From Wyeomyia smithii (taxonomy: Eukaryota > Arthropoda > Insecta > Diptera > Culicidae), in contig NC_073696.1 in the NCBI RefSeq assembly GCF_029784165.1, forward strand, positions 193,176,498 to 193,240,497: a stretch of DNA of 64,000 bases, written 5' to 3'. The translations under genes and the position numbers were made by a program. Shown piece by piece: positions 36,008 to 51,200 of the stretch; position 1 is the first letter of the stretch; each line of letters starts with the position of its first letter. The notes under the pieces are model-generated. The model was not told the origin of the DNA. It made no database searches and was given only the letters and a program-made list of their open reading frames with translations.

Positions 36008-37256
36008 TACCGTAAAACGGGGCGAAAAGAAACAGTGGGGCGAATAGAAACAAAACTTCCGAACTCGAAAAAAGCGATTTTAAGTCTTCGATTACATTTA
36101 AAAACCATGCAAAAAATATTTTCTTATATAGTTCAATAGTAAACAAGTCCTGCAAACCCAATTTTGGGTTAGCAGCACTACTGTCGGTTTGCTTAAAAAA
36201 ATGCAAAATGGGGGTTCAAATTCTGAACGTTTCCGAGTACTAAAAAACTTTGTCTGTGGAAGCCATTCTGCTTCACTTAGAACTTGTTCGTGTGATATAC
36301 TGGGTCGGTAGTTATGCATTTCAAGTTTTTACGCTGAATTAAGGAATTGCCGTAAGGTATTCATCACCACGTTACCTATGTTTCATGGAAAACTCGCGGT
36401 TTTCAGAATAACGGGGCGAATAGAAACAACGCCGTAGCGGCTATTTTTTGTACCAAAACATATAGATTTGAGAAATGCTATAATGTTTTATAAGTAAAAT
36501 GATGTGGAACATGTTTTGTGCATTTTCAGCCCATGGTCAGGACTTACCAACAAAAAAGTCCAAAAGCGTAAAAAACTGTTTTTTTGTCAAGCGGTTACGA
36601 AATATAGAATCAACTACTCGGATAAATCGGATGTTACCTTTAGACTTCAATCCAGTAGACAACCACGCTAGTTTCAAAAAACGTGATGAAAGTCTGATTT
36701 ATCTGCTGCATGATGCTCGACATGACATGAAGGTTTCAGTTCCACCAAGACAAAATGTTCCCGGATGTCGTGTCCTAGATGAAACACCGGAAAATGTCAG
36801 ACCGGTGGAAATGCTTGACCCAACCCGAGTCCTTCTGTTCCTAATGAGGACTCTTATAGAACATATTCATTCAAAAGATAACAAACATGAAGTAATAAAC
36901 CGAACATTTCCACTATTTTGATATTTTATATCGTTTTCTTGCCTCTCATATCAATAAATATGATGCAATTGTTCTGTTTTCTTCAAATTAAAACTAGAAT
37001 TTTCTATCAGAACAAGGAAAACGTATTTTATTGGCGAGTGTTTCTATTCGCCCCATTGCGGGGTGAATAGAAACATGCAACATTTTTTCAATAAAACAAT
37101 GAATTACTTATTTCATTTTATTCAAAATGGACGTTACACCTTTAATAAAGGAAGGCAAGACCCATGTTTTAAAACTTTTATATTCATTCTATACATTATA
37201 GTATTTTTTGTACACTGCAAGATATATCGCAGACTGTTTCGCCCCGTTCTACGGTA
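36008..37256. mobile_element. TA-flanked element with GGGGCGAA ends
   Basis: The left end TACCGTAAAACGGGGCGAAA (36008) is inverse to the right end TTTCGCCCCGTTCTACGGTA (ending 37256), with one mismatch; TA occurs at both tips. Internal copies of GGGGCGAATAGAAAC lie at about 36037 and 36413, and an inverted pair of the motif at 37041-37072. It encloses the 140-codon open frame at 36499-36921. A non-autonomous or unusual DNA transposon. Confidence 0.8.
36499..36921 (+). CDS. Unrecognised 140-codon ORF inside a transposon
   Basis: Starts MMWNMFCAFSAHGQDLPTKK; the later part is not low-complexity and looks protein-like (LIYLLHDARHDMKV, GCRVLDETPENVRPVEMLDP, LLFLMRTLIEHIHSK), ending with TGA at 36919. 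A splice-acceptor-like TGCATTTTCAG precedes codon 11, so this might be an exon rather than a full gene. I recognise no domain. It could be a remnant of the element's own gene or a captured host fragment. Coding status is unproven. Confidence 0.35.
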   Translation: MMWNMFCAFSAHGQDLPTKKSKSVKNCFFVKRLRNIESTTRINRMLPLDFNPVDNHASFKKRDESLIYLLHDARHDMKVSVPPRQNVPGCRVLDETPENVRPVEMLDPTRVLLFLMRTLIEHIHSKDNKHEVINRTFPLF

Positions 37257-37363
37257 CCGGTGAAATAGAGACCTGCGGCGCCCTGCTTCACATTCACTGT
37301 ACGGTACTGTTGCTCATACCATGTTGCATGTTTTCTTTCAAGACATTAGTTTTTATTACGCTC

Positions 37364-37573
37364 TAAAGCCTGTAGTACACTCTTTGACCGAGCGTCAAAT
37401 ATTTGTCACTTTTTGACAGATAAAAATTTGGTCAAAGATAATTATTTGTCACTCTCCAATTTTAACATGGGGCAAACACGGGCAAACAACAACCATGATG
37501 TCAAATAAATTTGACCATTATGTCAGAAGGTCAAATATTATACCATTAGACAAAGAGTGTACTACAGGCTTAA
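37364..37573. mobile_element. Small PIF/Harbinger-type MITE with TAA duplication
   Basis: AGCCTGTAGTACACTCTTTG (37367) and its perfect inverse CAAAGAGTGTACTACAGGCT (ending 37570), flanked by TAA on both sides. The 204-bp interior has several GTCAAA/TTTGAC phrases. No coding content. Confidence 0.85.
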
Positions 37574-38200
37574 CAGCAGCTTTAGAAGTTGTTCAAGACG
37601 AAGGGTTGTTTCAAACTTGTCGAAAAGTCTTTACCTTCGAGACATCAAATTATTCTAAGTTCATTAGAAGCAAACATAAAATGACGGTGACGGGGAAATT
37701 CTGTTAATCTCTTTTTTGATATTGATACAGAGGATATCACGAAATGGTTGTTGTCCATTCACGTCTGTGCTAGGAATGCTCGCATGTTATTGGTTCATTG
37801 TTCGCGTAAGTTTGTCTTTGAAACTTTTCATCATTTTTTTCTGCATAGCCATGTAATAATTTCATTATTGGCGTTTTATAATATTGTTGAACATTTTATC
37901 TATCCAACAACATATCGGTTATTGTTATCCATCATGTGGTTATGCTGCTATTATCGTTCGAAATTTGACGCAACATTTGCTAGTTTCATTTCCAATTTTA
38001 CAAAATGCATCCGAAAACAAAGACGTAGTCCCACGTCAAAATTTAGTCAAATTTGACAACAAATAAGACAGATAAGAGTGCTGAGATGAATAAAGGTGTG
38101 TTGAGATGAATAAATATGTATAAAATCGATTACTTTACTATGACAAAACACTTTTGATCGATCAAAAGCAAAATGATCTCGGAAAAACTATACATAATTT
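37574..38200. other. Gap with no recognised gene
   Basis: No supported feature. GAGATGAATAAA occurs twice (about 38081, 38103), recalling the ends of the MITE at 16133. Confidence 0.4.
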
Positions 38201-39095
38201 CGGCATCATTGCTTATTCGGCAGCCGAGCAGATAAGTCGAGTTTCTTGCGTTCTGCAGTTTACCGAATTAATTCCCGCTTTTTTCTGGCGTTCGCGTGTG
38301 CAGTGCAATTTTTTTGGTAGTGGTACGCTGTGCGTGCAGACGAGAGCGGCATGATCAACCGTATATACTGCGTTGGTCTGGATTGCCCCGCAGCAGGGGA
38401 GTGCAGCTGTGGTAGTGGTGTACTTGGCGCGTATGCTGATAGGTGTGCAGATTTAACTTCGGATTGCCCGTCCCGCATCACAGAGAATTGCTGTGACTTG
38501 TGGGGCAACCCCGACTGGGGAGAAGCAAGTGGCGCCGCCGCTACGCAGTTACAGCCAGCGTTGCCAGGTCATTTTTTTAAAAATCTGGAAAAGGCAAAAT
38601 AAAAATCTGGAAAAAATCTGGCGGTCATATCGTGGTGTGAAAGGTTAATTTTTCGGATTAATGTCTTGAAGTACGCAAAATTTGAGGTGACAAAATTGCA
38701 AAATTTCGCGCCAAAATTGAAGTGATGACCTTTTTGCGGAACAGAGAAAATAAAATCTGGATAAAATCTAGATCATCCATGAAAAATCTGGATAATTGGA
38801 CAACAAAGCTGTCTACCTGGATACATGTTCAAAAATCTGGATAATCCAGCTAAATCTGGATACCTGGCAACGCTGGTTACAGCGACAGCGTATCCAGTGT
38901 TGCGGATTTACATCGATATATGTATAAGATAAGTGATACTACGATTTAATTCTCGTTGGCATATCTTTATATACATATTTTTTTTTCCTATTTTCCCTAT
39001 TTCTACTTTATATTATATAAATCATCTTCATTACTTTTGTGTATATAAGTAACTCGTTTTTATAAAATTTTCTGCGGTAGACAGTTCACGACCCA
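38200..39095 (+). mobile_element. Probable 5' UTR of the I-clade LINE
   Basis: A GC-rich segment (38270-38555) and 38884-39095 lead into ORF1 of the LINE. Without the hAT-type MITE (38556-38875) they are contiguous. The exact 5' start of the element is not identifiable. 38330-38602 is open but has no known domain. Confidence 0.4.
38548..38883. mobile_element. hAT-type MITE with 8-bp duplication
   Basis: The element spans 38556-38875, with ends CAGCGTTGCCAGGT and its inverse ACCTGGCAACGCTG, flanked by the perfect 8-bp duplication GTTACAGC (38548-38555, 38876-38883). The interior has serial AAAATCTGGAWAA phrases. It is inserted in the presumed LINE 5' UTR. Confidence 0.88.
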
Positions 39096-40361
39096 ATGGC
39101 GGTGGGTGGACTGTCTATTCCCCCGGACCTTTCCTCCTGTTCAGAGGGAGAAGAGTCCGTAATGGATTTCTCTGACACCCCTAACAACAGTGTGGACGGT
39201 TTCTCTGAAGTGAAGAAAAAACGTAAGAGACCTCGTCACACTGCTTCGCCTATCCCATCCACCAATGACGCACCAATTCGAGTAAAGAAGTACCAGAAGA
39301 ATCAACCTGGACTTCGCTGGGTTGTATATATTCGTCCCAAAAACAAACCCCTGAAAGTGGTGCAAATTTGTAAAACTTTGCGCTTGAGATATACCAGCCT
39401 AATCGAGGTATATAAAGTCAAAGCTGACAAATTAAAGGTGACATTTTCTGATCTCGAACACGCAAATGCGGTCGTTGAAGATCAAAATTTTACCATTGAG
39501 TACCGGGTATATATTCCGGCACGCGCTATTGAGATCGAGGGCGTGATAACAGAACCCGATCCTACAGAGAAAAAGATACTGGAAGGAACTGGACGTTTTA
39601 AAACCCCAAACCTTCCAGAAATAAAAATTCTAGAATGCCGGAGAATGTATTCTAAAGACAACATGGGCAAATACTCCCCGAACGACTCGTTTAGAGTGAC
39701 GTTCGAAGGAAAAGTGCTTCCGGATTATTTAGAGCTATTCAAACTCCAACTACCGGTTAGACTTTTCATTCCGAAAGTAATGACCTGTACTAATTGTTTG
39801 CAGTTAGGGCACACGAAAGCCTACTGCAGTAATAAGACTAAATGTTGCAAGTGTGGTGAAATAATGGAGAATAACCACACTTGTAGCGAACAGGAAGCAA
39901 AATGCTCCTTATGTGGTGGCAACCCACACAAAATTGAAGAGTGCGCAAAGTATAAGCTACGCTCTGACGCACTAAAAAAATCGACCAGACAACGCAGTAA
40001 GCAGTCTTTCGCACAGATGCTGAAGACAGCGTTACAGCAGGAGGAAAATCGTTACTCCAGTTTGGAAAACGATGATTCAAATGATGACGAAGAGGATTAT
40101 CAACCTCTGCTATCAACCGGAGCTGTACGAAAACGGCCAAGTGCTTCTTCTCCTAAACTCCCTAGAAAGGAGCAGAAGAAGGCGCTTAATGATACCCCTC
40201 GTGGTTCCACTTCCAAGCAAAATGCTAGAGCATCACCACCAGGTTTCAAAGTTGATTGCGATAAAGAGTTCCCTAAGCTCCCAGGGAAACGAGCTGTTCC
40301 CACAGCTAAATTGTCATCGGAATCTGAAAAACCGTCCTCTGATGTATTTCATTCAAAATGA
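39096..40361 (+). CDS. LINE ORF1, gag-like zinc-knuckle protein
   Basis: A 421-aa nucleic-acid-binding protein of an I-superfamily non-LTR retrotransposon; such proteins package the element's RNA. Start MAVGGLSIPPDL; an N-terminal Ser/acidic and then basic region (KKKRKRPRHTASP) precedes a folded stretch. Three CCHC-type knuckles lie at about residues 229-290: CTNCLQLGHTKAYC, CCKCGEIMENNHTC, CSLCGGNPHKIEEC. The tail is basic and Ser/Pro-rich. The frame is intact, unlike ORF2 135 bp downstream. Class follows from the knuckles plus the adjacent EN-RT-RNaseH. Confidence 0.9.
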   Translation: MAVGGLSIPPDLSSCSEGEESVMDFSDTPNNSVDGFSEVKKKRKRPRHTASPIPSTNDAPIRVKKYQKNQPGLRWVVYIRPKNKPLKVVQICKTLRLRYTSLIEVYKVKADKLKVTFSDLEHANAVVEDQNFTIEYRVYIPARAIEIEGVITEPDPTEKKILEGTGRFKTPNLPEIKILECRRMYSKDNMGKYSPNDSFRVTFEGKVLPDYLELFKLQLPVRLFIPKVMTCTNCLQLGHTKAYCSNKTKCCKCGEIMENNHTCSEQEAKCSLCGGNPHKIEECAKYKLRSDALKKSTRQRSKQSFAQMLKTALQQEENRYSSLENDDSNDDEEDYQPLLSTGAVRKRPSASSPKLPRKEQKKALNDTPRGSTSKQNARASPPGFKVDCDKEFPKLPGKRAVPTAKLSSESEKPSSDVFHSK

Positions 40362-40496
40362 TCGTTGAATGGATATTTACCACTTTTGGTTTATCCGATT
40401 CTCTTAAAAGTATGATTTCGGCTTGGCTTCCAACAATTTGCATGTTGGGTAAGCAACTAAGCACCAAATGGCCCCTCCTCGCGTTCGTATCCTTCG

Positions 40497-41636
40497 ATGT
40501 CTAAATCAGACAACAAAAGTGACGAATCGACAACAAGGATCATACAATGGAACTGTAGGAGCTTGACCCCCAAATTAAATAAATTTAAACTCCTGCTTCA
40601 CGATAGCAAATGCGATATTTTCGCGCTATCAGAAACATGGTTATCAACGGATACAACACTAACCGTTCAAAACTTCAATATCATCCGGTTAGACCGCGGA
40701 AACTCTTATGGTGGAGTGCTCATTGGTATCAAAAAATGCCACCCATTCTTCCGAATCCCTCTTCCAGCAATTGATGGTATAGAAATTGTTGCTTGCCATA
40801 TAACAATTGCTGGTGAGAGCCTCACTGTCGCATCAGTCTACATTCCACCCAGAGCTACTATTAACCGGCTGCAGCTAACTCAAATAACGGAGCTGCTTCC
40901 GACACCACGTCTTCTTTCGGGAGACTTCAATTCTCACGGTATGGCGTTGGGAGCACCTGGAGATGATAGCCGGGCTATTCTTATTGAAAGCTTACTAGAC
41001 GAGTTCGATATGACCCTATTGAATATACCTGGGTTAGCTACAAAAATAGCAAGGCCTCCAGTACGAGAGAGCACTTTAGACTTGTCTATGTGTTCCTCCT
41101 CAATAGCTTTGGATTGTAAATGGGAGATTATTCAAGATCCCCATGGTAGTGACCATTCGCCAATAAGTATTTCGATTATGAACAGGCTCCAGTCTGCTAC
41201 CACAGTCGAAGTAGAGTATGACCTCACCCGGAATATTGATTGGGAAAAATTCGCGAACATAATATCCCAGGGTCTCGGAACAACCGATGAGCTTTCTCCA
41301 TCCGACGAATACAACTTCCTTGCAACATTAATTTTAGATAGCGCGTTGCAATCTCAGACGAGGCCCGCCCCTGAGAACAAGTTGAAAATTCGTCCTAACA
41401 AACAATGGTGGGACAAAGAATGCACCGAGATGAAAAAAACTCTAAAAGCAGCATACCTTGCATTCAGGAAAGATTATTCCATTCAACTTTTTGATCAGTT
41501 TAGAGAGCTGGAACTGAAACAGACTAAACTGCACAAGCTGAAAAAAAAGATCGTACTGGCAAAATTTCATAAGCACGTTACCCAGAGATGCTTCTATGAG
41601 CTATCTCTGGAATACGGCTCGGAAAATGCGCAATAG
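40497..41636 (+). pseudogene. LINE ORF2, endonuclease part
   Basis: The N-terminal apurinic-type endonuclease of ORF2 that nicks target DNA. Motifs in order: IIQWNCRSL (residue about 15), ALSETWL (about 44), LSGDFNSHG (about 140) and GSDHSPISI (about 217), all with expected catalytic residues. Past residue 250 it is the linker to RT. The frame ends at 41636 because of a frameshift at about 41600; the protein logically continues in the frame of 41596-42414. Confidence 0.88.
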
Positions 41637-42414
41637 GTCCGACAACAATGAGGCTAATGAATACTCTGAACGTTGGATCTATGATTTCGCGAAAAAGGTA
41701 TGCCCAGACGCTGTCCCATCACAGCAGGAATTCAGCGACACAACGGCCATTGAAGAACCAGAGTTTTCAATGCTGGAATTTTCAATCGCACTCGCTTCTT
41801 GCAAGAACAAGGCTCCAGGACCGGACAGGATCAAATTTAATTTGATGAAAAACCTACCGGATTCGGCTAAGATACGATTTCTTGTACTGTTTAATAAGCT
41901 TATCAGGAACAATATGATCCCGGAAGCTTGGAGACAGGTTAAGATTATCGCAATCAAAAAGCCAGAAAAACCTGCCACAGATCATCGCTCGTACAGGCCG
42001 ATTGCAATGCTCTCATGCATACGCAAATTGCTTGAAAAAATGATCCTGCGTAGACTAGACAACTGGGTAGAAACAACTAACCAGCTATCAGAGACCCAAT
42101 TCGGCTTCCGTAGAGGCAAGGGCCCTAACGATTGCCTAGCATTGCTAGCCACAGAAGCGGAAATGGCTCTTGGTAGCAAACAACAAATGACCTCAGTTTT
42201 CCTGGATATCACAGGTGCATTTGATTCAGTTTCAATCGAAATTCTTTCCGAGAAACTGCATCAAAGAGGATTCTCCCCTATATTGACGAACTTCTTGATC
42301 AACCTGCTGTCTGAAAAGCATTTAGTTTTCAACCACGGTTCTTCAACAATAATACGAACAAGCTACATGGGTCTCCCCCAAGGCTCTTGTCTGAGTCCGC
42401 TGTTATACAACTAA
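41596..42414 (+). pseudogene. LINE ORF2, reverse transcriptase part (truncated)
   Basis: RT fingers and palm: NKAPGPDRI, KKPEKPATDHRSYRPI, QFGFRRGKGPNDCL, motif A FLDITGAFDSV and motif B GLPQGSCLSPLLYN, which is directly followed by a stop. Motif C (YADD/LADD type, second catalytic Asp pair) and the thumb that should follow are absent, and the sequence jumps to the region ahead of RNase H. An internal deletion has removed probably a hundred or more codons (estimated from family architecture), so no active RT can be made. Confidence 0.9.
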
Positions 42415-43846
42415 AGCAACGATGCCAACCGAGAATCAATTTTCTTCGGATAGTAACAGGAACCATATGGGGAGCTTATCCAGAGGATTTGATACGACTC
42501 TACCAAACTACGATTCTGCCCGTAATAGAATACGGCAGCATATGTTTCAGAGGTATCGCAGCCTCACACATGCTGAAGCTAGAGAGGATACAATACCGAT
42601 GTTTACGTATCGCTCTAGGCTGCATGCAATCGACGCATACCATGACTCTCTAGAGGTCATAGCTGGAGTGCTACCTATTAAAGAGAGACTTTTTGAGCTG
42701 GCCCTACGTTTCCTCATCAGATCGGAAATAGCAAATCCAATGCTTATTGCAAACTATGAGAAATATCTGGAAGTTGTTCAGAAACCCTGTATGTCAGTAT
42801 ACCAGCGGTTCATGTCTATGGAGATAAATCCTTCGGTTGTTGCTCCATACCGTGAGATTTCAACATCGCTCAAAAATCCTTCTGTTGTATTTGATTTGAC
42901 GATGAAACAAGAAATCCATGGAATTCCTGAACACCTTAAACCAACAGTTGTGCCATCAATATTTTCGGCAAAATTTGGCCACCTCCCAGAACAGAATTCC
43001 TTTATCACGGACGGATCTGTAATGGATGGACATTCCGGATATGGCATTTTCAACATGGATCATCGCATATCCCGCAAACTGGCACAACCTTGCTCCATAT
43101 ACGTAGCGGAACTAGCTGCCATACACAATTCGCTGCTAATTATCGAGCTCAAGACACCAGGTAATTATTTCATCTTTTCGGACAGCCTCAGTTCTATCGA
43201 AGCTCTCCGATCGATCAAACCGGTCAAGCACCCGTCCTATTTCCTCCCGGAAATTAGACGGATATTAGAAGTGCTGGTTGATCGGTCTTTTATTATCTGC
43301 TTTGTGTGGGTCCCCTCCCATTGCTCAATCCCAGGCAATGAAGAATCTGATTCACTAGCGAAAAGGGGTGCCATAGAAGGAGATATATTTGATAGACCGA
43401 TCACCTACACCGAGTATTCTCACCTACCCCGACAACTGGCTCTGGCAAACTGGCAGGAAAAGTGGGATTCTGGCGATTTGGGGCGATGGATGCACTCCAT
43501 CTCGCCCAAGGTGTCTACGAAATCATGGTTTAAAGGGCACGATTTAACTCGGGATTTTATACGAGTTATTTCACGCCTAATGTCAAACCATTACATTGCA
43601 AATACCCACCTCTATCGAATAGGGATAGTCGATAGCAACCTTTGCGAATGTGGAGGGTACGAGGATATAGAACACGTAGTCTTCGTATGCCCTAAATACC
43701 ACAGAGCAAGGAATAAACTTTTCGATTCCCTCCGGGAACGGAATGCACCATCTACAATGCAAGTTCGGGATGCACTTGCCAGTCATGATATCAGTTTGCT
43801 CACCCATATTTACCAATTTATTAAAGATATAAATTATCGTATTTGA
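42387..43846 (+). pseudogene. LINE ORF2, C-terminal and RNase H part
   Basis: Two overlapping frames carry the C-terminal half: LKQRCQPRINFLRIVTG to LGCMQSTHTM (frame ending 42653), then, after a frameshift near 42650, EVIAGVLPIKERLFEL to the end IKDINYRI (stop at 43844). An RNase H domain is present with its four acids: ITDGS, YVAELAAIHNSL, FSDSLSSIEAL, GNEESDSLAK. A Cys/His motif CECGGYEDIEHVVFVC follows. RNase H places the element in the I-like LINE group. Confidence 0.88.
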
Positions 43847-43996
43847 ATCCTCTTCCCTTTCTTCGCTTCTCTCTGTCCCCCCCCCTCTCTATGCAGATCT
43901 TTAAGGATAATACTATTTTTTTTCTTTCTTTCTCCATCTTTCATCTTAGGTTATGATTTCCAAGAGACAAGGACTCATCATCCCTCAATTTTATTA

Positions 43997-46710
<2,714 letters not shown>

Positions 46711-46712
46711 AA

Positions 46713-46848
<136 letters not shown>

Positions 46849-47060
46849 ATAGATCGTTTTACATATAGATAGATAAAGATAGATGTACATATTAGTTTTA
46901 GGTTGAATTAATTTTGTATTTTTAAATTGTATTTTGAAGAGAAAAGATGAGAGGGTTTTTATGCCTGTTTGAGGAGGAGCAGTCGGGATACAAGCTCTAC
47001 TCAAGCTGGCTTTTCCCTACTCCAAAAAGACATTCGGCCCCATTATGCTTCGCGGTTGGG
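46849..47060 (-). mobile_element. Possible 3' UTR of another LINE
   Basis: On the minus strand this reads GGCCCAACCGCGAAGCATAA then ATGGGGCCGAATG and an AT-rich tail that runs into the (TA)n at 46714-46848. The look is that of a LINE 3' UTR with a TA tail, with an ATAGATAGATAAAGATAGAT repeat near its end. Assignment is tentative. Confidence 0.35.
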
Positions 47061-48270
47061 CCTAAATAAATATTAGTTACAAAAAAAAAATAATTTCGGC
47101 CGGAAATGAATAGACTAACGAAATTCAATATTACAGAAAATTTATATTTACTTGATAATAGCATAATATTTATAGTTGCATCATTATTATTTTTAGTATT
47201 CATATATAATGCATTATTTATAGGGCTTTATTCCAAAGAATTTCTCCAAAAATTATACATATAGCATTTTTCATTACTTTATTTCCCCTACTGCTCCACT
47301 GATTCCTTCTAATTTTTGCCAACGAACATTGATAGCGTTCCAATATGAAAACTGGAAATCATGAAATAAATTAAGCTTTTTCGGATTATCACTAAATAAG
47401 AAAAGTTAATATAATATTATTACGATAAATGATCAAATAACTAGCGATAATAGAGGAGAGTTGCGTTTTTTACACGCCTGTTGTAATGATGATCATATAG
47501 AAACATACAAATGAGGAAAATGAGCAGAAAAAATGATGCGCAAGTCTATACTCTGTTTGATTAACTGCTATAAACTATGATAGTTTTCCCTTATTCTATG
47601 GGTTCAGTGAAATACCTACATTGTTTACAAGTTGTGTGTTCGAAGAAAAAAGGTCTCCATGCATACTCATAAAATATTGGAGCAGCTTTGATTACAAAAA
47701 TGCGTTTACCGACAAATCTCTATTGTAAACTAAAGTTAATTGGAAAATCTCAATGTTTATTTATAGGTTTCTTCTCCTGAATCGGCTGGGAATCGTGTTA
47801 CGTGGTTCATCTAGTTTTATGCTAAATAAAATCTTTATCATCGCCTCACTATCAACTACTGTCTCGATTGCTAAGCTGTTCTAATCTTCAATCCAGAAGC
47901 AGATGACCATCCGTTTGAAAAATGAACTAAAAACATCCGCACTCATTTCGTTATTTGGTTTCATCTATAAGTAGTTTGGGCTTCTGCAATTGAACCAGTC
48001 CCGATGTCAAATTAATGCGGAAATCTAATCCAAAAATTTACGACAATTGAGAAAAATGGGAAAATAAGGCATTTTGCTGCTGCTACATTTGCTAATATGT
48101 ATTGTAGTTCTGTAATGTTTCGTACTGTTTACAATTAATCTTGCAAGTGGTGGCAGTTGTTGCTTAAAACGTGACCTATTTCCTGTCTAAAAAATTCTGT
48201 TTTTGTTTTTTTTTTATTCTTTTTTACTGTTGTTATAAATCAACGGGAACAGGATCCCGCTGTTACTATT

Positions 48271-48278
48271 TATGTACA
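48271..48278 (-). promoter_or_regulatory. Candidate Pumilio response element
   Basis: Minus strand TGTACATA fits UGUANAUA. It lies 6.3 kb past the pumilio stop; whether the 3' UTR reaches it is unknown, and an 8-mer can occur by chance in AT-rich DNA. Confidence 0.2.
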
Positions 48279-51200
48279 TCGCTGTTTAGTATTATTATTT
48301 TTGTATGCCTAAAAAGTAAAATTCACAAAATTGTACATTGTATCTCGCAAGCTTGCAAGCATGTCTTGAACAAAAAAAAAGTTCAATAACGCAAATAATT
48401 GCGTAAAGCGGAATGAAAATTAAAAATATTGTCATTGATTTGGTTGACCTCTTGTGTTTAGTGTTCTCGCCTTGGAAATGTTGCAACCTTTCCGAAGCGG
48501 GTTCGTTATCCGCTAGTGTGTAAGTGTGTGTTTTTATTTTTTTTTTGTACAGATGATATTTTCACAAAAATGTACAGATTTTGTCCACTCTCTCGCGCTG
48601 GTTGAGTCTCTATCTGTTCAGTTCGCCTTTTTGATTTTGCTATAATTACAAATCAGTGAGATTGTAAAATAAATTTACACGTTTATGTTACAAAGCATAA
48701 TTCTCAGTCCGAACCGTGTGTGTTTTGTGTATAAAATTTGCCGTTTTCCCTTCTCTATACAAAAATATTTTCACTTTCTGGAAATGCATTCTCTAGAATG
48801 ATCTATGCTTCAAATTTAGCCAACACGACACATGGGTATATGGGATAAAAAACTTACTTGTTCCACTGTTTGTCACTCTCATTTTTTTATGTCTTCCTAA
48901 GGATACTTGAAGGCGCGGAAAAAATTGTTCAATTATTCCTTTCGGTCAATTTTTAAAATAGCCTATTTATAAAATTGTACACATTTTACAGCAAACCCTT
49001 TATAGGGTCGCACTATGTTCAAAGTTAGTTATTTTCTTCTTTTTCTATGAACAAAATACTAAAATAGTCAAAACAAAGGACATAAATGAAAAAGAAGAAG
49101 TTAATCACAGATTGTTTTTTGCCTTATTTGTGTCAAGAGTATCAACGAAATTTCTCATTATACCTTAGTGACCGAATCGCGTATGCTTTTAGGTGTTCTT
49201 CACGCGAGTGTTGAATAATTTCCTTTGCTGTGAGCCATCTCTTGTGATCCAGAGTGTGAATTTGTTGATGATAATGTATTCTTCTGGGTGTTTTTATTTT
49301 CCGGGGTTAGTAAAAAAAGCATTCTCTGTACATATCACGTTTTTTAGCCTTAACACTGGATGATTACTGTTTCTTTTAGTTTGATGACTTGTCTTTACAG
49401 ATTCGCGTGGGTTGCTTTGTTAAAAATATATCTATAGAAAAGTCCGATTTACAAACATATTACAATTATTTCATTACATTTTTACACTTTTTTTTCTCAC
49501 AGGCTGTTTTAACGAACTGTCGGGTTGATACTTGGTAATAGAGTGCGCTCTCATTCGCTTCAAATGCGGATTACCTCAATGACAATATTTTATAATTGTT
49601 TTTCATTTCAATTTGGGTCTCGACCCCGGTGCGAGTACAACAATAGATTTCCCCTATGGATTAAAACAAATAACAAACTGCGTGTTTTACAGTTACCCAC
49701 ACAAAGTTGGATTACCGAATCTCAGAATACATCCACTAAATAAACACACCCAATCGAGCACTAGAAAACAAAATGCAGTGCTTTGTGTAACTTTTCCTTT
49801 CAATTCAAAAACTTATATTTTGCATTACATATATCTCTTCCAATATCGAAATGGAAGAAATTTTTTTTTGCTAATTTTTGTCGTTTTCCAGAGCATGATC
49901 TCGATATTTGTACAAGAACCATATTGTGAAGAAATTATTTATATAGCAAATTACATGTTGCGTATTGTGTTGTGGACTTTATTTCAATCCTCCACAACGT
50001 ATACAAAAATACTGTAAATTTGTTTTTGTTTTAATTAAATGCACTGGTGTTGCAACAATTTACAGACTAAATTTACAAAAAATAGGAAGTGGGAATAATT
50101 AGTAAATTTATTTTAATAATATCTAATGTTGGAGATATGTTTAACTTTGTTCGACAAGTTCATATCTAAGACTACAACAGAAGAGTACAAGTCTACTCAG
50201 GTAGGCTTGCGTTGTAAAAGAAGCAATGTTATCAAATACTACTACCTGGAGCAGTATTATGTGATTTGAAAATTAATGGACGCTCTTTTTCATGCAACTA
50301 ATATTGTGTTTTTTTTCTTCTAATTTCAGTAACTGTCAATTTTCACTTCAAGTACAAACGGTGGAGGAGGCGATGGTATGTCCAATTTTTAAATTCTACA
50401 AGAGTTCTATCGTACAAGTAACATTACCTTCAATTTTGTTCTTTCGTGTTATTTGTTTGCTAAAAGATTTTTCGTTTTATCTTTGTTGTTCAGTATAAAA
50501 TAACTATATAAATTTTGTACAGCGATATACAACATTACTTTCGTTCACATATGCGTGTGTTTTGAATTGTTTCCTTATTTTGCTAAATCCACTAATTAAG
50601 TGCCGGATGCAATTGTTTTAGTATAATAGAAAATTTTATTCTAATGTTTTGTCTACGAAAAACTCTAATCTTCCAATAATCAAGCTTTTATTATAAGTAG
50701 ATACTTAAAAAGAGCTGTTTTCTAAGAGTCCAAACCGAAGTACGATTATTGTGAAAACAATCTTCCCAATAAGTGACGAGTTTCACGTTCAGTGCACTTA
50801 ACAGTTGATGAGCGACTTGTTTTCATAGCAGCATTCTGCCGAGGCCAGAGATTCTAATATAAGGAGAGTCACAGGGACGCTCAGTTTATATGGTTGTGTT
50901 TATGCATGTATGTGTGTGTGCATGCGCGCACGTTTTCTCATCAAATGTTCCGTGCACTGTCGATAATTGTTTTATATGCATTTTACAAACCTAAAATATT
51001 AACTTATACGAAAAACACAAAAAATAAATCAGATTACTTCTATACGAATTACTTACTAGCTATTACTATTAGTGAGAGTAGCCGACATTCGGCTCAAAAA
51101 TACCGCTCTGGGTTTAAAATTAGCTGAGAGAAGATGTTGTTCCGATAATGATTTAGTGAGGAGAGGCCTGCGTTTTCAATGCGGTCACTGCTGATCGTAT

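Noticed and set aside
40497..43846. Intact ORF2 of an active LINE
   Set aside because: Frameshifts at about 41600 and 42650 plus loss of RT motif C exclude activity.
48420..48530. Possible tRNA/SINE-like block (GCGGGTTCGTTATCC)
   Set aside because: Only a weak B-box resemblance; no A box or arms could be drawn.
49613..50017. 134-codon + ORF
   Set aside because: No recognisable motif and AT-rich composition like its surroundings; chance frame.
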